The position numbers were made by a program, and so were the translations under genes. From contig NZ_JAOASQ010000023.1 in assembly GCF_030158565.1 (NCBI RefSeq), forward strand, positions 62,001 through 126,000: DNA of 64,000 nucleotides, read 5' to 3'. Shown here one piece after another: positions 19,893 through 27,129 of this stretch. Under the pieces are notes generated by a model that was not told the DNA's origin, ran no database searches, and was given only the letters and a program-made list of their open reading frames with translations. The DNA comes from Limnohabitans sp. Its GTDB lineage: Bacteria > Pseudomonadota > Gammaproteobacteria > Burkholderiales > Burkholderiaceae_C. The number at the start of each line of letters is the position of its first letter. Within the stretch, counting starts at the first letter, position 1.

Positions 19893-21869
19893 TCAAGCCT
19901 TGACGCGCCAGCCAGGCACATTGCGCTGCAACACCTCGATCAGGTCTTTGTATTCAAAGGGCTTCATCAAATAGTCGTTCATCCCAGCTTCCAGGCAACG
20001 TTCGCGGTCCTCGGTGAAGCCGCCCGCCGTCAAGGCCACGATCGGCAAGGCCTGATACTCGGGGTTCTTGCGGATGTGGCGCGCAGCCTCCAGCCCTCCC
20101 ATCACAGGCATCTGAATGTCCATCAGGACCAGATCGCAGTGCCTGTCCTTGACCATTTGCACCGCCACCTGACCGTTCTCAGCCACCGACACCTGAGCTC
20201 CGGCCAGCTCCAACAACTGCTTGAGAATCCCGCGCATGGACAGGTTGTCCTCCGCCAACAAAACATGCAAACCGGCCACTGCGTCAGAGGCGACCGCATC
20301 TTGCGATTGCGATGGTTGAACCTTGTCCTCAGAAGACACCGGCAGTCGCACCATGGTCCAAAAAGTAGAACCCACGCCGACTTGAGACTGAACACCCACA
20401 TCGCCCCCCATTTGCCGGGCCAGCCGCTGACAAATGGACAAGCCCAAACCCGTGCCGCCTTGAGCACGGGTGGCCTCGTTATCGCCTTGTACAAAGCGCT
20501 CAAAAACCTTGTCCTGAAGTTCCGGCGCCAGACCGATGCCCGTGTCTTGCACCTCCAGGTGCAACGCATCATCGTCACCGGGGACACAACGAACGCGCAC
20601 ACGCACATGCCCTTGCGCTGTGAACTTGATGGCATTGCCCACCAAATTCAACAAGACCTGCGCCAGACGCTGAGCATCGCCCAGACGGTGGGTGATCACC
20701 TCTGGCGCGATCTCGACCTCGTACAGCAAACCCTTGCTGACACAGGCATCGCAAACCAGGTCACTGACCTGCTGCAACACATCACGCAAGTCAAAAGGCA
20801 ACTGCGCCAGCACCAGTTGGCCATGCTCCAATTTTGAGAGGTCCAGGATGTCATTGATGATGCCCAGCAACAAGCGGCCCGCCGTCTTGCTTTTGCTCAA
20901 CAAATCGCGCTGGTGATCATCCAACGGCGTATTCAATGCCAAATCCGTCAGCGCCAATATGGCCCCCATGGGCGTGCGGATCTCGTGGCTGACGTGCGCC
21001 AAAAATTCCGTTTTGGCGGCATTGGCTTGCTCCGCCCTTTGCCGCGCTTGCCGCAAGCTGTCCTCGTACAAACGACGCTGACTGATGTCCCGGCTCACCC
21101 CCAAGATTTCAACCAGACTGCCATCGGTGCCCAGCAAAGGAAAGGCCAGCACCTCGGTCCAAAAGCGGGTGCCATCCTTGCGCCAATACTCCAGCTCTGA
21201 GCGAAACTCCGGCGGCGGCAAGCCCTGTTGCATGGCGGTGGCCACATCCACGAAATATTGCAACGAGACCACTTGCGAATCGGGCGTCAAGGTCTGATCG
21301 ATGGTGTGTTTCATCGCCTCCTCGGGCGTGTAGCCGCGCAACTGCTCAATAGCGGGACTCACATAAGTCAGCTCGCCCATAGGGCTCATGGTCCACACCA
21401 CATCGAGCGCACTGTCGGTCAACACGCGAAGCCGCTCTTCACTGACACGCAATTGCGCTTGAGCGGCCACCTGCTTGGAAACGTCTTTGACCATCACCAC
21501 ACACAACGACTGGCCTCGTCGATCGGTCAATCGGGCAAAGACAGAGATTTCGGCAAAAATCCGGGCATCATCCGTGCGCAGCAGCTGATGAACCTGGCCT
21601 TCAGCCGCAGGCGGCTGGTCAAACAAATCGGGGGCCTGGGTCTGGCCGGCTTGCCATACCGGACGCACCAATGTCGACCATGGTGCTTGATGCAAGGACG
21701 AGGCCGTTCGCCCCACCAAGCTTGCAAAGTTGTCATTCACCGACACAACGGCACCCGTTGCGGTGTCCACCATGGCCACACCAAACGGCGCCTGCTCGAA
21801 AAGCAGCCGCACGCCGTCTTGACTGGGCGCCAAAAACCGACGAAGTATGTTTTGAATCAAATCCAACAT
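19893..21869 (-). CDS. Hybrid sensor histidine kinase (PAS-PAS-HisKA-HATPase-REC), no membrane segment
   Basis: Cytoplasmic two-component kinase with an attached receiver. 658 residues: PAS 1 about 20-130, PAS 2 about 148-270, HisKA with phospho-acceptor H295 in FLAHVSHEIRTPMGAI, HATPase about 395-505 (NLVGNAIKFTAQG; DTGIGL; GTGLGLSICQRL), REC about 535-655 with LVLMDIQMPVMGG and the conserved K in LMKPF. No transmembrane helix, so it senses a cytoplasmic or diffusible signal. Its stop directly abuts tamB (convergent). A GATAAT lies only 7 bp before the ATG, suggesting a leaderless transcript. No cognate regulator is adjacent. Confidence 0.92.
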   Translation of the reverse strand: MLDLIQNILRRFLAPSQDGVRLLFEQAPFGVAMVDTATGAVVSVNDNFASLVGRTASSLHQAPWSTLVRPVWQAGQTQAPDLFDQPPAAEGQVHQLLRTDDARIFAEISVFARLTDRRGQSLCVVMVKDVSKQVAAQAQLRVSEERLRVLTDSALDVVWTMSPMGELTYVSPAIEQLRGYTPEEAMKHTIDQTLTPDSQVVSLQYFVDVATAMQQGLPPPEFRSELEYWRKDGTRFWTEVLAFPLLGTDGSLVEILGVSRDISQRRLYEDSLRQARQRAEQANAAKTEFLAHVSHEIRTPMGAILALTDLALNTPLDDHQRDLLSKSKTAGRLLLGIINDILDLSKLEHGQLVLAQLPFDLRDVLQQVSDLVCDACVSKGLLYEVEIAPEVITHRLGDAQRLAQVLLNLVGNAIKFTAQGHVRVRVRCVPGDDDALHLEVQDTGIGLAPELQDKVFERFVQGDNEATRAQGGTGLGLSICQRLARQMGGDVGVQSQVGVGSTFWTMVRLPVSSEDKVQPSQSQDAVASDAVAGLHVLLAEDNLSMRGILKQLLELAGAQVSVAENGQVAVQMVKDRHCDLVLMDIQMPVMGGLEAARHIRKNPEYQALPIVALTAGGFTEDRERCLEAGMNDYLMKPFEYKDLIEVLQRNVPGWRVKA

Positions 21870-21982
21870 TTTCGGGATTATCGATCAAATCAACAGCATG
21901 AGAGGCGCCATGGCGACGCCACAGCAAGTGCTCACTGGCACCCAAACTGCCCTGCCTGAGCGGCCTGTAAAATCCAATGACC

Positions 21983-22021
21983 GCCACCGTAGTTCAATGG
22001 ATAGAACTCTCCCCTCCTAAG
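21983..22021 (+). pseudogene. 5' half of a broken tRNA-Arg(CCU) gene
   Basis: GCCACCG acceptor strand, TA, D-arm GTTC-AATGGATA-GAAC, then an anticodon strand CTCCC and loop CTCCTAA with anticodon CCT. After the loop the sequence (GCGGT...) no longer pairs with CTCCC, and no variable loop, T-arm or acceptor 3' strand follows. A TAAAAT -10-like element lies upstream at 21969-21974. The 19 bases from 21989 to 22007 are identical to the D-arm of the intact tRNA at 22248. Best read as the host tRNA gene cut at the anticodon loop by integration. Confidence 0.8.
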
Positions 22022-22247
22022 CGGTCATAGATCTTTCAATATTTTCATAAGCTATTGATTTAAAAGACTTTTTACCCCTTGTTTTCCCTGTTTTTCTGTA
22101 TATTTTTCCACTTTTCGTGTCCCAAATTTGTCCCAAGGCTCATCAAGCTGCAGACGAGAGATCTTGGACTCAAGCTGCGCAAGCGCTCGGGCAAATGGGG
22201 GTTACAAGCTCACAAAAATGACGACCTGCTAAGATTCAAAAAGTAAG
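22022..22247. other. AT-rich junction between the broken and intact tRNA-Arg genes, with a GTCCC pair
   Basis: The first 100 bases are AT/pyrimidine-rich, unlike the flanking genome. At 22119-22134 GTCCC-AAATTT-GTCCC forms a short direct repeat of the kind seen as integrase arm sites. From about 22112 a frame stays open to TAA at 22244 (…LKLRKRSGKWGLQAHKND…), possibly the remnant of an integrase-type gene, but there is no start codon and no firm family match. Confidence 0.35.
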
Positions 22248-22537
22248 CTCCTTGTAGTTCAATGGATAGAACGGAAACCTCCTTTCAATGGGCAGTCACA
22301 GGCGAAAGCAGTGACTGAATGGGGTCAAATTCGGTGAACCCTCTGGTCCTAGCGACCGTGGCAACGCCGAGCCAAGCCAAGAGCGATCTTGGAAGGTGTA
22401 GAGACTAGACGGCCCCTGCCTAAAGGCACGCCAGCCCAAGGCAAAGGCATAGTCCAGACCACAAACGATAAGTCGGTGGCGAAAGCCATAGTGGTACGAA
22501 GTTTCAGATACAGGTTCGATTCCTGTCGAGGAGACCA
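22248..22537 (+). tRNA. tRNA-Arg(CCU) interrupted by a group I intron
   Basis: Exon 1 22248-22283 and exon 2 22499-22537 join to a normal 75-nt cloverleaf: acceptor CTCCTTG/CGAGGAG (one T·G), TA, D-arm GTTC/GAAC, anticodon stem GAAAC/GTTTC, loop CTCCTAA (anticodon CCU), variable AGAT, T-arm ACAGG-TTCGATT-CCTGT, discriminator A and encoded CCA. The intron sits between U36 and A37, the position used by the known tRNA-Arg(CCU) intron of Agrobacterium. The first exon shares its D-arm with the broken tRNA upstream. A TAAGAT at 22230-22235 may be its -10. Confidence 0.93.
22284..22498 (+). ncRNA. Group I self-splicing intron, subgroup IC3 (Azoarcus-like), 215 nt
   Basis: Core elements match the Azoarcus tRNA-Ile intron closely: GTCAAATTCGGTGAA (P3-P4 region, from about 22324), GGCAACGCCGAGCCAAGC (P5/P6 region), GGTGTAGAGACTAGACGGC, and GGCATAGTCCAG. 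P2 is CAGTCAC/GTGACTG (22293-22299, 22311-22317). P7 is GACTA (22403-22407) with TAGTC (22450-22454). The internal guide GGG (22290-22292) pairs with the anticodon CCU, giving the required U·G at the 5' splice site, as GUG pairs CAU in Azoarcus. The last base is G (22498). P9 ends in a GAAA tetraloop. No endonuclease gene is inside, so it is not independently mobile by homing. Confidence 0.93.
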
Positions 22538-22562
22538 ACTCAAATTGGTGGAGACAGCGCCT

Positions 22563-23078
22563 ATGGAGCAAACGAGCAACTTGGTTGCCTACCTACGGAC
22601 ACGCTCTGGTGGCCGAGAAGTCTTGACGCCCAAGCAACTTGAGCCCATCCTGGGGATAAGCGCCAAACACCAGAGCCTCTTGCGCAAAGAGAACAAACTA
22701 AAAATCCCCTACCTCGTAGTTGGCGGGAAAATTCTCTACAGTATTCATGCCGTTGCAGAAATGCTGACAAGGCCGGCTGAAAACAAGCCAGAGCCAGCAA
22801 AGCCCACCAAGCACGAGAAACCCACCTCCAGCAAAACAAAGGCTGAGGACAAATGGCGCTCCAACTTGAAAGTGCCCTCCTCCCAGCCCATCAATATGAG
22901 TCAAGCCCTGCTCAGGGCCTTCATCCTTAACAACATACAGGCTGAAATTTCGTCATTGACTGCCCTAACCCAAGAACTTCAAGCCATTCAAAATGCTGAA
23001 GAGCTGCGTTCAAACCTGAAAAAAAGGTCACATTACCAAGGAGCAGGCAGCAATATCAAGCCGAAAATGAAGGTTTAG
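22563..23078 (+). CDS. Small DNA-binding protein with an N-terminal helix-turn-helix (excisionase/AlpA-like)
   Basis: 171 residues from ATG 22563, 25 bp after the tRNA. Residues 20-70 (LTPKQLEPILGISAKHQSLLRKE... IPYLVVGGKILYSIHAVAEML) have the shape of a MerR-like winged helix (HTH_17), common in excisionases and plasmid or phage regulators. The middle (72-100) is a Pro/Lys/Thr-rich linker; the C-terminal half is helical and basic. An open frame extends upstream through the intron but has no credible start. Codon use is more AT-rich than the neighbours. Probably an element-encoded regulator; exact role unknown. Confidence 0.72.
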   Translation: MEQTSNLVAYLRTRSGGREVLTPKQLEPILGISAKHQSLLRKENKLKIPYLVVGGKILYSIHAVAEMLTRPAENKPEPAKPTKHEKPTSSKTKAEDKWRSNLKVPSSQPINMSQALLRAFILNNIQAEISSLTALTQELQAIQNAEELRSNLKKRSHYQGAGSNIKPKMKV

Positions 23079-23368
23079 ACACCACAGTGGCCTGAGTCGT
23101 ACGTTTCTCGTGATTACCGATACAGCACAAACGACAGCATTCGGCCAGTTGCGGACCTTGAGGACAAGTGAAATCCGTGGACTGAAACATCCGGTTGGGG
23201 TAGTCTGTTGCCGGTCGCTTGCCAACAACGGCTGCCAGCTAGGACAGGGGGGGCAGCTGGGAGCTGCCGGACATACAGGACAAGGTCTTGCGTGACTTGA
23301 ATCAATGGGTGGCTGCTACAAGTCTGCCCCAGATTCCATTGCCGTGACGATTGCGCTGAAGTTCACCA
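23079..23368. other. Intergenic stretch without a recognisable gene
   Basis: 290 bp between the HTH gene and the convergent cueR-like gene. It includes a run of seven G residues near 23246. No RNA gene, terminator or conserved coding frame was found. Probably decayed element DNA. Confidence 0.4.
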
Positions 23369-23839
23369 CTAGCCGATGGGATGGCCTACGCCAGCTGGAC
23401 AATGAGGTCGACTTTTTGATGATTCTCCAGGTGGTCTGGCCAGATCATCCAGGATAGGGCAGTCTGGCCGCTCATTGCCCTGGCAATGGTGCAACAGTTG
23501 CTGCAAGCTGCGTTGCATCGCCTGCATGGCTTCGATGCGCTGCGACAATTCATCCAGGTGCTTTTGTGCAATGCGCTTGACATTGGCGCTGGCACGGCGA
23601 CGGTTTTGCCACAGCGCGACCAATTCGGCGATCTCGGCCATGGAAAAGCCCAGATCGCGTGCCCGCTTAATGAAACGCAAGGTGTGCACATCGGCCTCGA
23701 CGTACTGGCGATAGCCGCTGTCGGTGCGCCCCACGCGTGGCAGCAGGCCCAGCGACTCGTAATGGCGCACCATTTTGGCCGAAACACCGGAGAGTTCAGC
23801 GGCCGTGCCGATGTTGATAGGCCAGTGTGTGCTGAACAT
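23369..23839 (-). CDS. cueR: MerR-family copper-responsive regulator (CueR-like)
   Basis: Activates copper export genes by remodelling promoters with long spacers when Cu(I) binds. 156 residues from ATG 23839. Winged HTH about 9-50 (INIGTAAELSGVSAKMVRHYESLGLL), dimerisation helix about 80-118, and the CueR metal loop C119-x7-C127 in CQGNERPDCPIL. Serine at 84 (ASANVK) corresponds to Ser77 of E. coli CueR, the mark of monovalent-metal sensors. The tail after ILDDLA is about 20 residues longer than usual and contains an extra Cys. No copA or copper chaperone gene is adjacent, so targets must be elsewhere or were lost. An alternative ATG lies at 23875. Confidence 0.85.
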   Translation of the reverse strand: MFSTHWPINIGTAAELSGVSAKMVRHYESLGLLPRVGRTDSGYRQYVEADVHTLRFIKRARDLGFSMAEIAELVALWQNRRRASANVKRIAQKHLDELSQRIEAMQAMQRSLQQLLHHCQGNERPDCPILDDLARPPGESSKSRPHCPAGVGHPIG

Positions 23840-23996
23840 ATGACAAACCTCACGCGGCGACGGCATAGCCTTCATCGGCGGGGCATGATGATTTATCCCT
23901 CAGTCCACAGGCCTTCTCCCTGCCTACGCGCCATAGGACTGATCTCGTTGAGCAGGATGCTCGCCTCCTTGAGCTGGCAGCCCCCGACTCACAAAC

Positions 23997-24434
23997 CTAC
24001 TTAACTAGATTCTGGCGCAGGTTGGCAGCGATGAAGCGTTGATTCAAGGCTTCCAGAATTGCATTCTCCATGGGGGCAATCTTCCCTACTAAAGCGCGCT
24101 CAACCAATTGCGTTGCTACGGACGCCTGCGGCAAAACAGGGCCAAAAAAATACACGTCCTTATCACCCGTCACCAGCAGGCAGGGAAAACTTTCTACGTC
24201 CACATCATCCAGGAGATCAGCACTGTCTTCTATATCAACCCAGGCCCACTCTACTTTTCCATGCCAAACCTTATTCAAAGCTTCAAAAACCTCAAGGTAT
24301 GCATCGCAGGTGCGACACCAGGCTGCGCACAAGCAATAAACAGTCAGAGTGGTTGGGTGAGGAAGCATCTCATCAAGAAAGTCATGGCAGTGGCTCCATT
24401 CTGTCAGAGCTTCTCGACGGAAACTCCGTAGCAA
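23997..24434 (-). CDS. Thioredoxin-like protein (CRTC active site)
   Basis: 145 residues, thioredoxin fold: TLTVYCLCAAWC40RTC43DAYLEVF with the redox pair CxxC, cis-Pro region ESFPCLLVTGDKDVYFFGP. The CRTC dipeptide differs from the CGPC of housekeeping thioredoxins. No signal peptide, so cytoplasmic. It ends the crp/fnr-type gene's transcription unit (6 bp between the genes), which suggests control by oxygen or redox state. An extra Cys cluster (C34, C36) precedes the active site. Confidence 0.82.
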   Translation of the reverse strand: MLRSFRREALTEWSHCHDFLDEMLPHPTTLTVYCLCAAWCRTCDAYLEVFEALNKVWHGKVEWAWVDIEDSADLLDDVDVESFPCLLVTGDKDVYFFGPVLPQASVATQLVERALVGKIAPMENAILEALNQRFIAANLRQNLVK

Positions 24435-24440
24435 TCTGAT

Positions 24441-25094
24441 TCAACCGGAGGCGCGGAGACGGCGGATGCGGCCCCAGTCGACCCGAACGAAGTCTTTGGA
24501 GGCAGCCCGGTGCAATGCACCTTCCTTGAAAAGCTTGGCCACCACCCTGCTGGCAGTGGCATGGTTCATGTCGAGCAAATCGGCCATCTCGCACCGACTC
24601 GGAAGCCAACACGCGTCCGTTTGCTCTGGGTGCAGTTTCTGGAGTTGCTCCAGTAGCAAAAGCACCTTGTCTCCGGCCTGTGCCCGGTGCAGCTCCACTT
24701 TGAACCCAGCAGCTTCTTGCAACAAGTTCAAAGCTGCCGCATTGGCCCAGCGCATCAAAGACACCCCCAGAATCGATTCGATGCCACTGGACAGTGAAAT
24801 GGCTTCGATCGTCGCGTCAGTACAGACTCTGGCATCAAAATTTCGAGGCTGCTGCAAAAAAATCTCATGACCTAGAACTGCCCCTCGTCCCAGCAGGTGG
24901 ATGATGCATCGCTCACCTCTTTCGTTCACGCTTTCGAGGCTGACGACGCCCGTTCGAATGCGGTACAGAGTACGGGCGGTCTCGCCTTGCTGATACAGGT
25001 AGTTGTTGGCGCATTTGCGAATGGTTTTCACATGCAGGCATTTGCTGTCCAGATCTGGATGGGTGTCCAATGGAGTTGGGAAATGCATCGCCAT
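24441..25094 (-). CDS. Crp/Fnr-family transcriptional regulator
   Basis: 217 residues: cNMP-binding-like β-roll about 25-140 (YLYQQGETARTLYRIRTGVVSLESVNERGERCIIHLLGRGAVLGHE) and C-terminal HTH about 168-215 (LPSRCEMADLLDMNHATASRVVAKLFKEGAL). The recognition helix keeps the SR pair but has ATASR in place of the ETVSR of FNR/CRP. The four-cysteine FNR iron-sulfur pattern is absent (only C19 and C28 near the N-terminus), so it is not a canonical FNR; a Dnr-like or other ligand is possible. It lies 6 bp downstream of ccoG on the same strand. Confidence 0.86.
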   Translation of the reverse strand: MAMHFPTPLDTHPDLDSKCLHVKTIRKCANNYLYQQGETARTLYRIRTGVVSLESVNERGERCIIHLLGRGAVLGHEIFLQQPRNFDARVCTDATIEAISLSSGIESILGVSLMRWANAAALNLLQEAAGFKVELHRAQAGDKVLLLLEQLQKLHPEQTDACWLPSRCEMADLLDMNHATASRVVAKLFKEGALHRAASKDFVRVDWGRIRRLRASG

Positions 25095-25100
25095 GGGTGT

Positions 25101-26516
25101 TCACTGGCGTGGCACCAGAAAAGTTGAAGATTCGACTGTTGATGGTGCATCAGTGTCACCTTCAAGGACTGCAACGAATCGGATGGGGAGAACTTCACCA
25201 GTGCGTTGCATGGCTTGAGTGCCTGGCATACGGACGGTCACTGTGAGGGTTTTGGCCTGGGCTGGGGCAAGCTTGGCCGTGACTGGCCTGATCAGTCCCA
25301 GAAAATCGGCGGGAAGTACATTGATCGAGACTGTTTTTGTGTCGTCCGACGCATTCATCAATTGCAGCGTGTAGACGTTCTCGACAGCGCCGCGATCGAC
25401 CTGACGAGCCATCACCGAGCGGTCCCGAATGACGTCCATACGAACCTCTTTTCGGTTGACAAACGCAGCGACGGTGGCCGCGATGACTAGGCACAGAAGA
25501 ACGCCATACACCACCACCCGAGGGCGAATCACGCGATGCAAGAACGAGGACATATTGGACTTTTTTGCATCATTCAACTCATGCAACGAGGCCATTCGGA
25601 TCAAGCCCTTGGGTGCCTGGATCTTGGCCATGACTTCGTCGCAGGCATCAATGCACAGGCCACAGGCGATACAAGCCGCTTGCAGCCCCTTGCGAATGTC
25701 GATGCCGGTAGGACAGACCTGTACACACAATGTGCAGTCGATGCAATGCCCCTCATTCGCTGGCCTGTGTTCGTTCTCAGCGATGCTGCGCCGTGGTTCA
25801 CCCCGCTGGTGATCGTAGGCCACGTTCAAAGTGTGCGCATCCATCAGGGAGCCCTGAAAGCGTCCGTAGGGGCACATGTGCAGGCAGACTTTCTCGCGAA
25901 CCAGGCCCGCATTCAGGTAGGTGAACAGGCCGTAGAACAGAATCCAGAAAATGGTCCATGGGCCCACGGTCAACGACAAGGCATCGGTCATCAAGGGTCG
26001 CATGGCACTGAAGTAACCGACGAAGGTGAAGCCCGTCCACAGACCAAAAGCCAACCAGGCCATGTGTTTGCTACCCCGACGAAACAGTTTTTCTACGCCC
26101 CAGGCGGCCTTGTCCAGGCGCTTGCGGTTCTGCAGACTCCCTTCGCACTTGTTCTCGATCCACATGAAGATGGCGGTGTAGACCGTTTGCGGACAGGCAA
26201 AACCGCACCAGACCCGTCCGATCACGGCAGTCGCAAAAAACAGCAGTAGCGCGCTGACGACCAGCAGTCCGGTCAGGTAGATGAGGTCCTGCGGGAACAG
26301 CACGGCGCCAAACAGGTAAAAGCGCTTGGCTTCAAGGTCAAACAGCACGGCTTGGCGCGAGTGCCAGTTCAGCCATGGAACGCCATAGAAGAAGGCCTGG
26401 GTCAGCCAGACCAAGGTCCAGCGCCATCTTGAGAAGGTGCCACCGATGGCGCGAACGTGAATTTTGTCGCTCGCCGCCACGGCGCCAACAGGATGAATGG
26501 GAATGACTTTTTGCAT
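25101..26516 (-). CDS. ccoG: Cytochrome c oxidase accessory protein CcoG (RdxA/FixG)
   Basis: Membrane iron-sulfur protein needed for copper handling in cbb3 oxidase assembly. 471 residues from ATG 26516 (MQKVIPIHPVG; GAGG upstream); an ATG 24 bp earlier is also possible. Five or so transmembrane helices, conserved CGFACPQTVYTAIFMWIE after TM2, two 4Fe-4S motifs CIDCTLCVQVCP and CIACGLCIDACD (about 255-300), and a C-terminal periplasmic Ig-like domain (about 345-470). The ccoNOQP genes are not adjacent; the crp/fnr and thioredoxin genes follow in one likely operon. Confidence 0.93.
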   Translation of the reverse strand: MQKVIPIHPVGAVAASDKIHVRAIGGTFSRWRWTLVWLTQAFFYGVPWLNWHSRQAVLFDLEAKRFYLFGAVLFPQDLIYLTGLLVVSALLLFFATAVIGRVWCGFACPQTVYTAIFMWIENKCEGSLQNRKRLDKAAWGVEKLFRRGSKHMAWLAFGLWTGFTFVGYFSAMRPLMTDALSLTVGPWTIFWILFYGLFTYLNAGLVREKVCLHMCPYGRFQGSLMDAHTLNVAYDHQRGEPRRSIAENEHRPANEGHCIDCTLCVQVCPTGIDIRKGLQAACIACGLCIDACDEVMAKIQAPKGLIRMASLHELNDAKKSNMSSFLHRVIRPRVVVYGVLLCLVIAATVAAFVNRKEVRMDVIRDRSVMARQVDRGAVENVYTLQLMNASDDTKTVSINVLPADFLGLIRPVTAKLAPAQAKTLTVTVRMPGTQAMQRTGEVLPIRFVAVLEGDTDAPSTVESSTFLVPRQ

Positions 26517-26668
26517 GGAAGCCTCACAGGTTGTTCGCATGGCCCCGTCCTTTGCAAATAGCGGATGGGTTCGGGCCAGCGTGCCCGGACGAGGCTGTCG
26601 ACCAGGCATGCACCAATGGTGCCGCCGCCTCCTCTGATGCGCAGGATGCAGATATGTTGAAAATTAAC

Positions 26669-26716
26669 CGTATCAGATGGCTGCTGATCTCCCCAGATAT
26701 GCTGACTTCTGATACG
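26669..26716. promoter_or_regulatory. Inverted repeat CGTATCAGA / TCTGATACG between ccoG and lrgA
   Basis: Nine-base arms, perfectly inverted, 30 bp apart. A further ATCAGA copy overlaps the lrgA start codon (26748-26753), and CTGATCT lies inside the repeat. The layout is that of a dimeric regulator site controlling one or both divergent genes. Confidence 0.5.
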
Positions 26717-26751
26717 CCCTAAACCCGTGAAATGCTCTGACACTGCATCAG

Positions 26752-27129
26752 ATGAAGCGCAATTTCTCGATTCTTGTCGGTTGGCTCGCTCTGCTGGGCC
26801 TGAAGCTGCTGGGTGATGCCCTGTCCCCGTGGCTTGGTGTCCGTGTACCCGGCAGTTTTTTGGGATTTCTGGCCCTGTGGGCATTTCTACATTGTTGGCG
26901 GGCGGCGCCGACAGCGCTAGCGGGGGCCAGTGCCTTTTTGCTGAACCACCTGACGCTGTTCCTCTTGCCCTCGCTGGTCATTGCGGTCGTGAGCTTGCGA
27001 TGGGCTCCACGCGAGGTGGCGTTGTTGCTGGTGGGTGGGCTTCCCGTCACCTTGCTCATGGCGGCGGCTTGCGGACTGCTCATTTCAGCACTGCATCGCC
27101 CGCGCAGAAAGAACAGCCATGATGCTTGA
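26752..27129 (+). CDS. lrgA: CidA/LrgA-family membrane protein
   Basis: 125 residues with four hydrophobic helices (about 6-22, 29-47, 60-82, 90-112); the family motif is VRVPGSFLGFLALW. LrgA/CidA proteins act with LrgB/CidB; the family has been described as holin-like and more recently as carriers of pyruvate or other small metabolites. Overlaps the next gene by about 10 bp, so translationally coupled. Member of cidA or lrgA subtype cannot be told from sequence alone. Confidence 0.85.
   Translation: MKRNFSILVGWLALLGLKLLGDALSPWLGVRVPGSFLGFLALWAFLHCWRAAPTALAGASAFLLNHLTLFLLPSLVIAVVSLRWAPREVALLLVGGLPVTLLMAAACGLLISALHRPRRKNSHDA

Noticed and set aside
21983-22057. Functional tRNA
   Set aside because: Anticodon stem cannot close and there is no T-arm or acceptor 3' strand; treated as a remnant.
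22389-22562. N-terminal extension of the HTH protein through the intron and tRNA
   Set aside because: The frame is open but overlaps the group I intron core and the tRNA 3' exon; the HTH family starts at the ATG at 22563.
23889-23996. Gene remnant between cueR and the thioredoxin-like gene
   Set aside because: A minus-strand frame of about 30 codons (…ILLNEISPMARRQGEG) is open but has no start codon or recognisable family; evidence too weak.
24441-25094. Canonical oxygen-sensing FNR
   Set aside because: The N-terminal cysteine cluster and central cysteine of FNR are not present in the right spacing; called only Crp/Fnr family.
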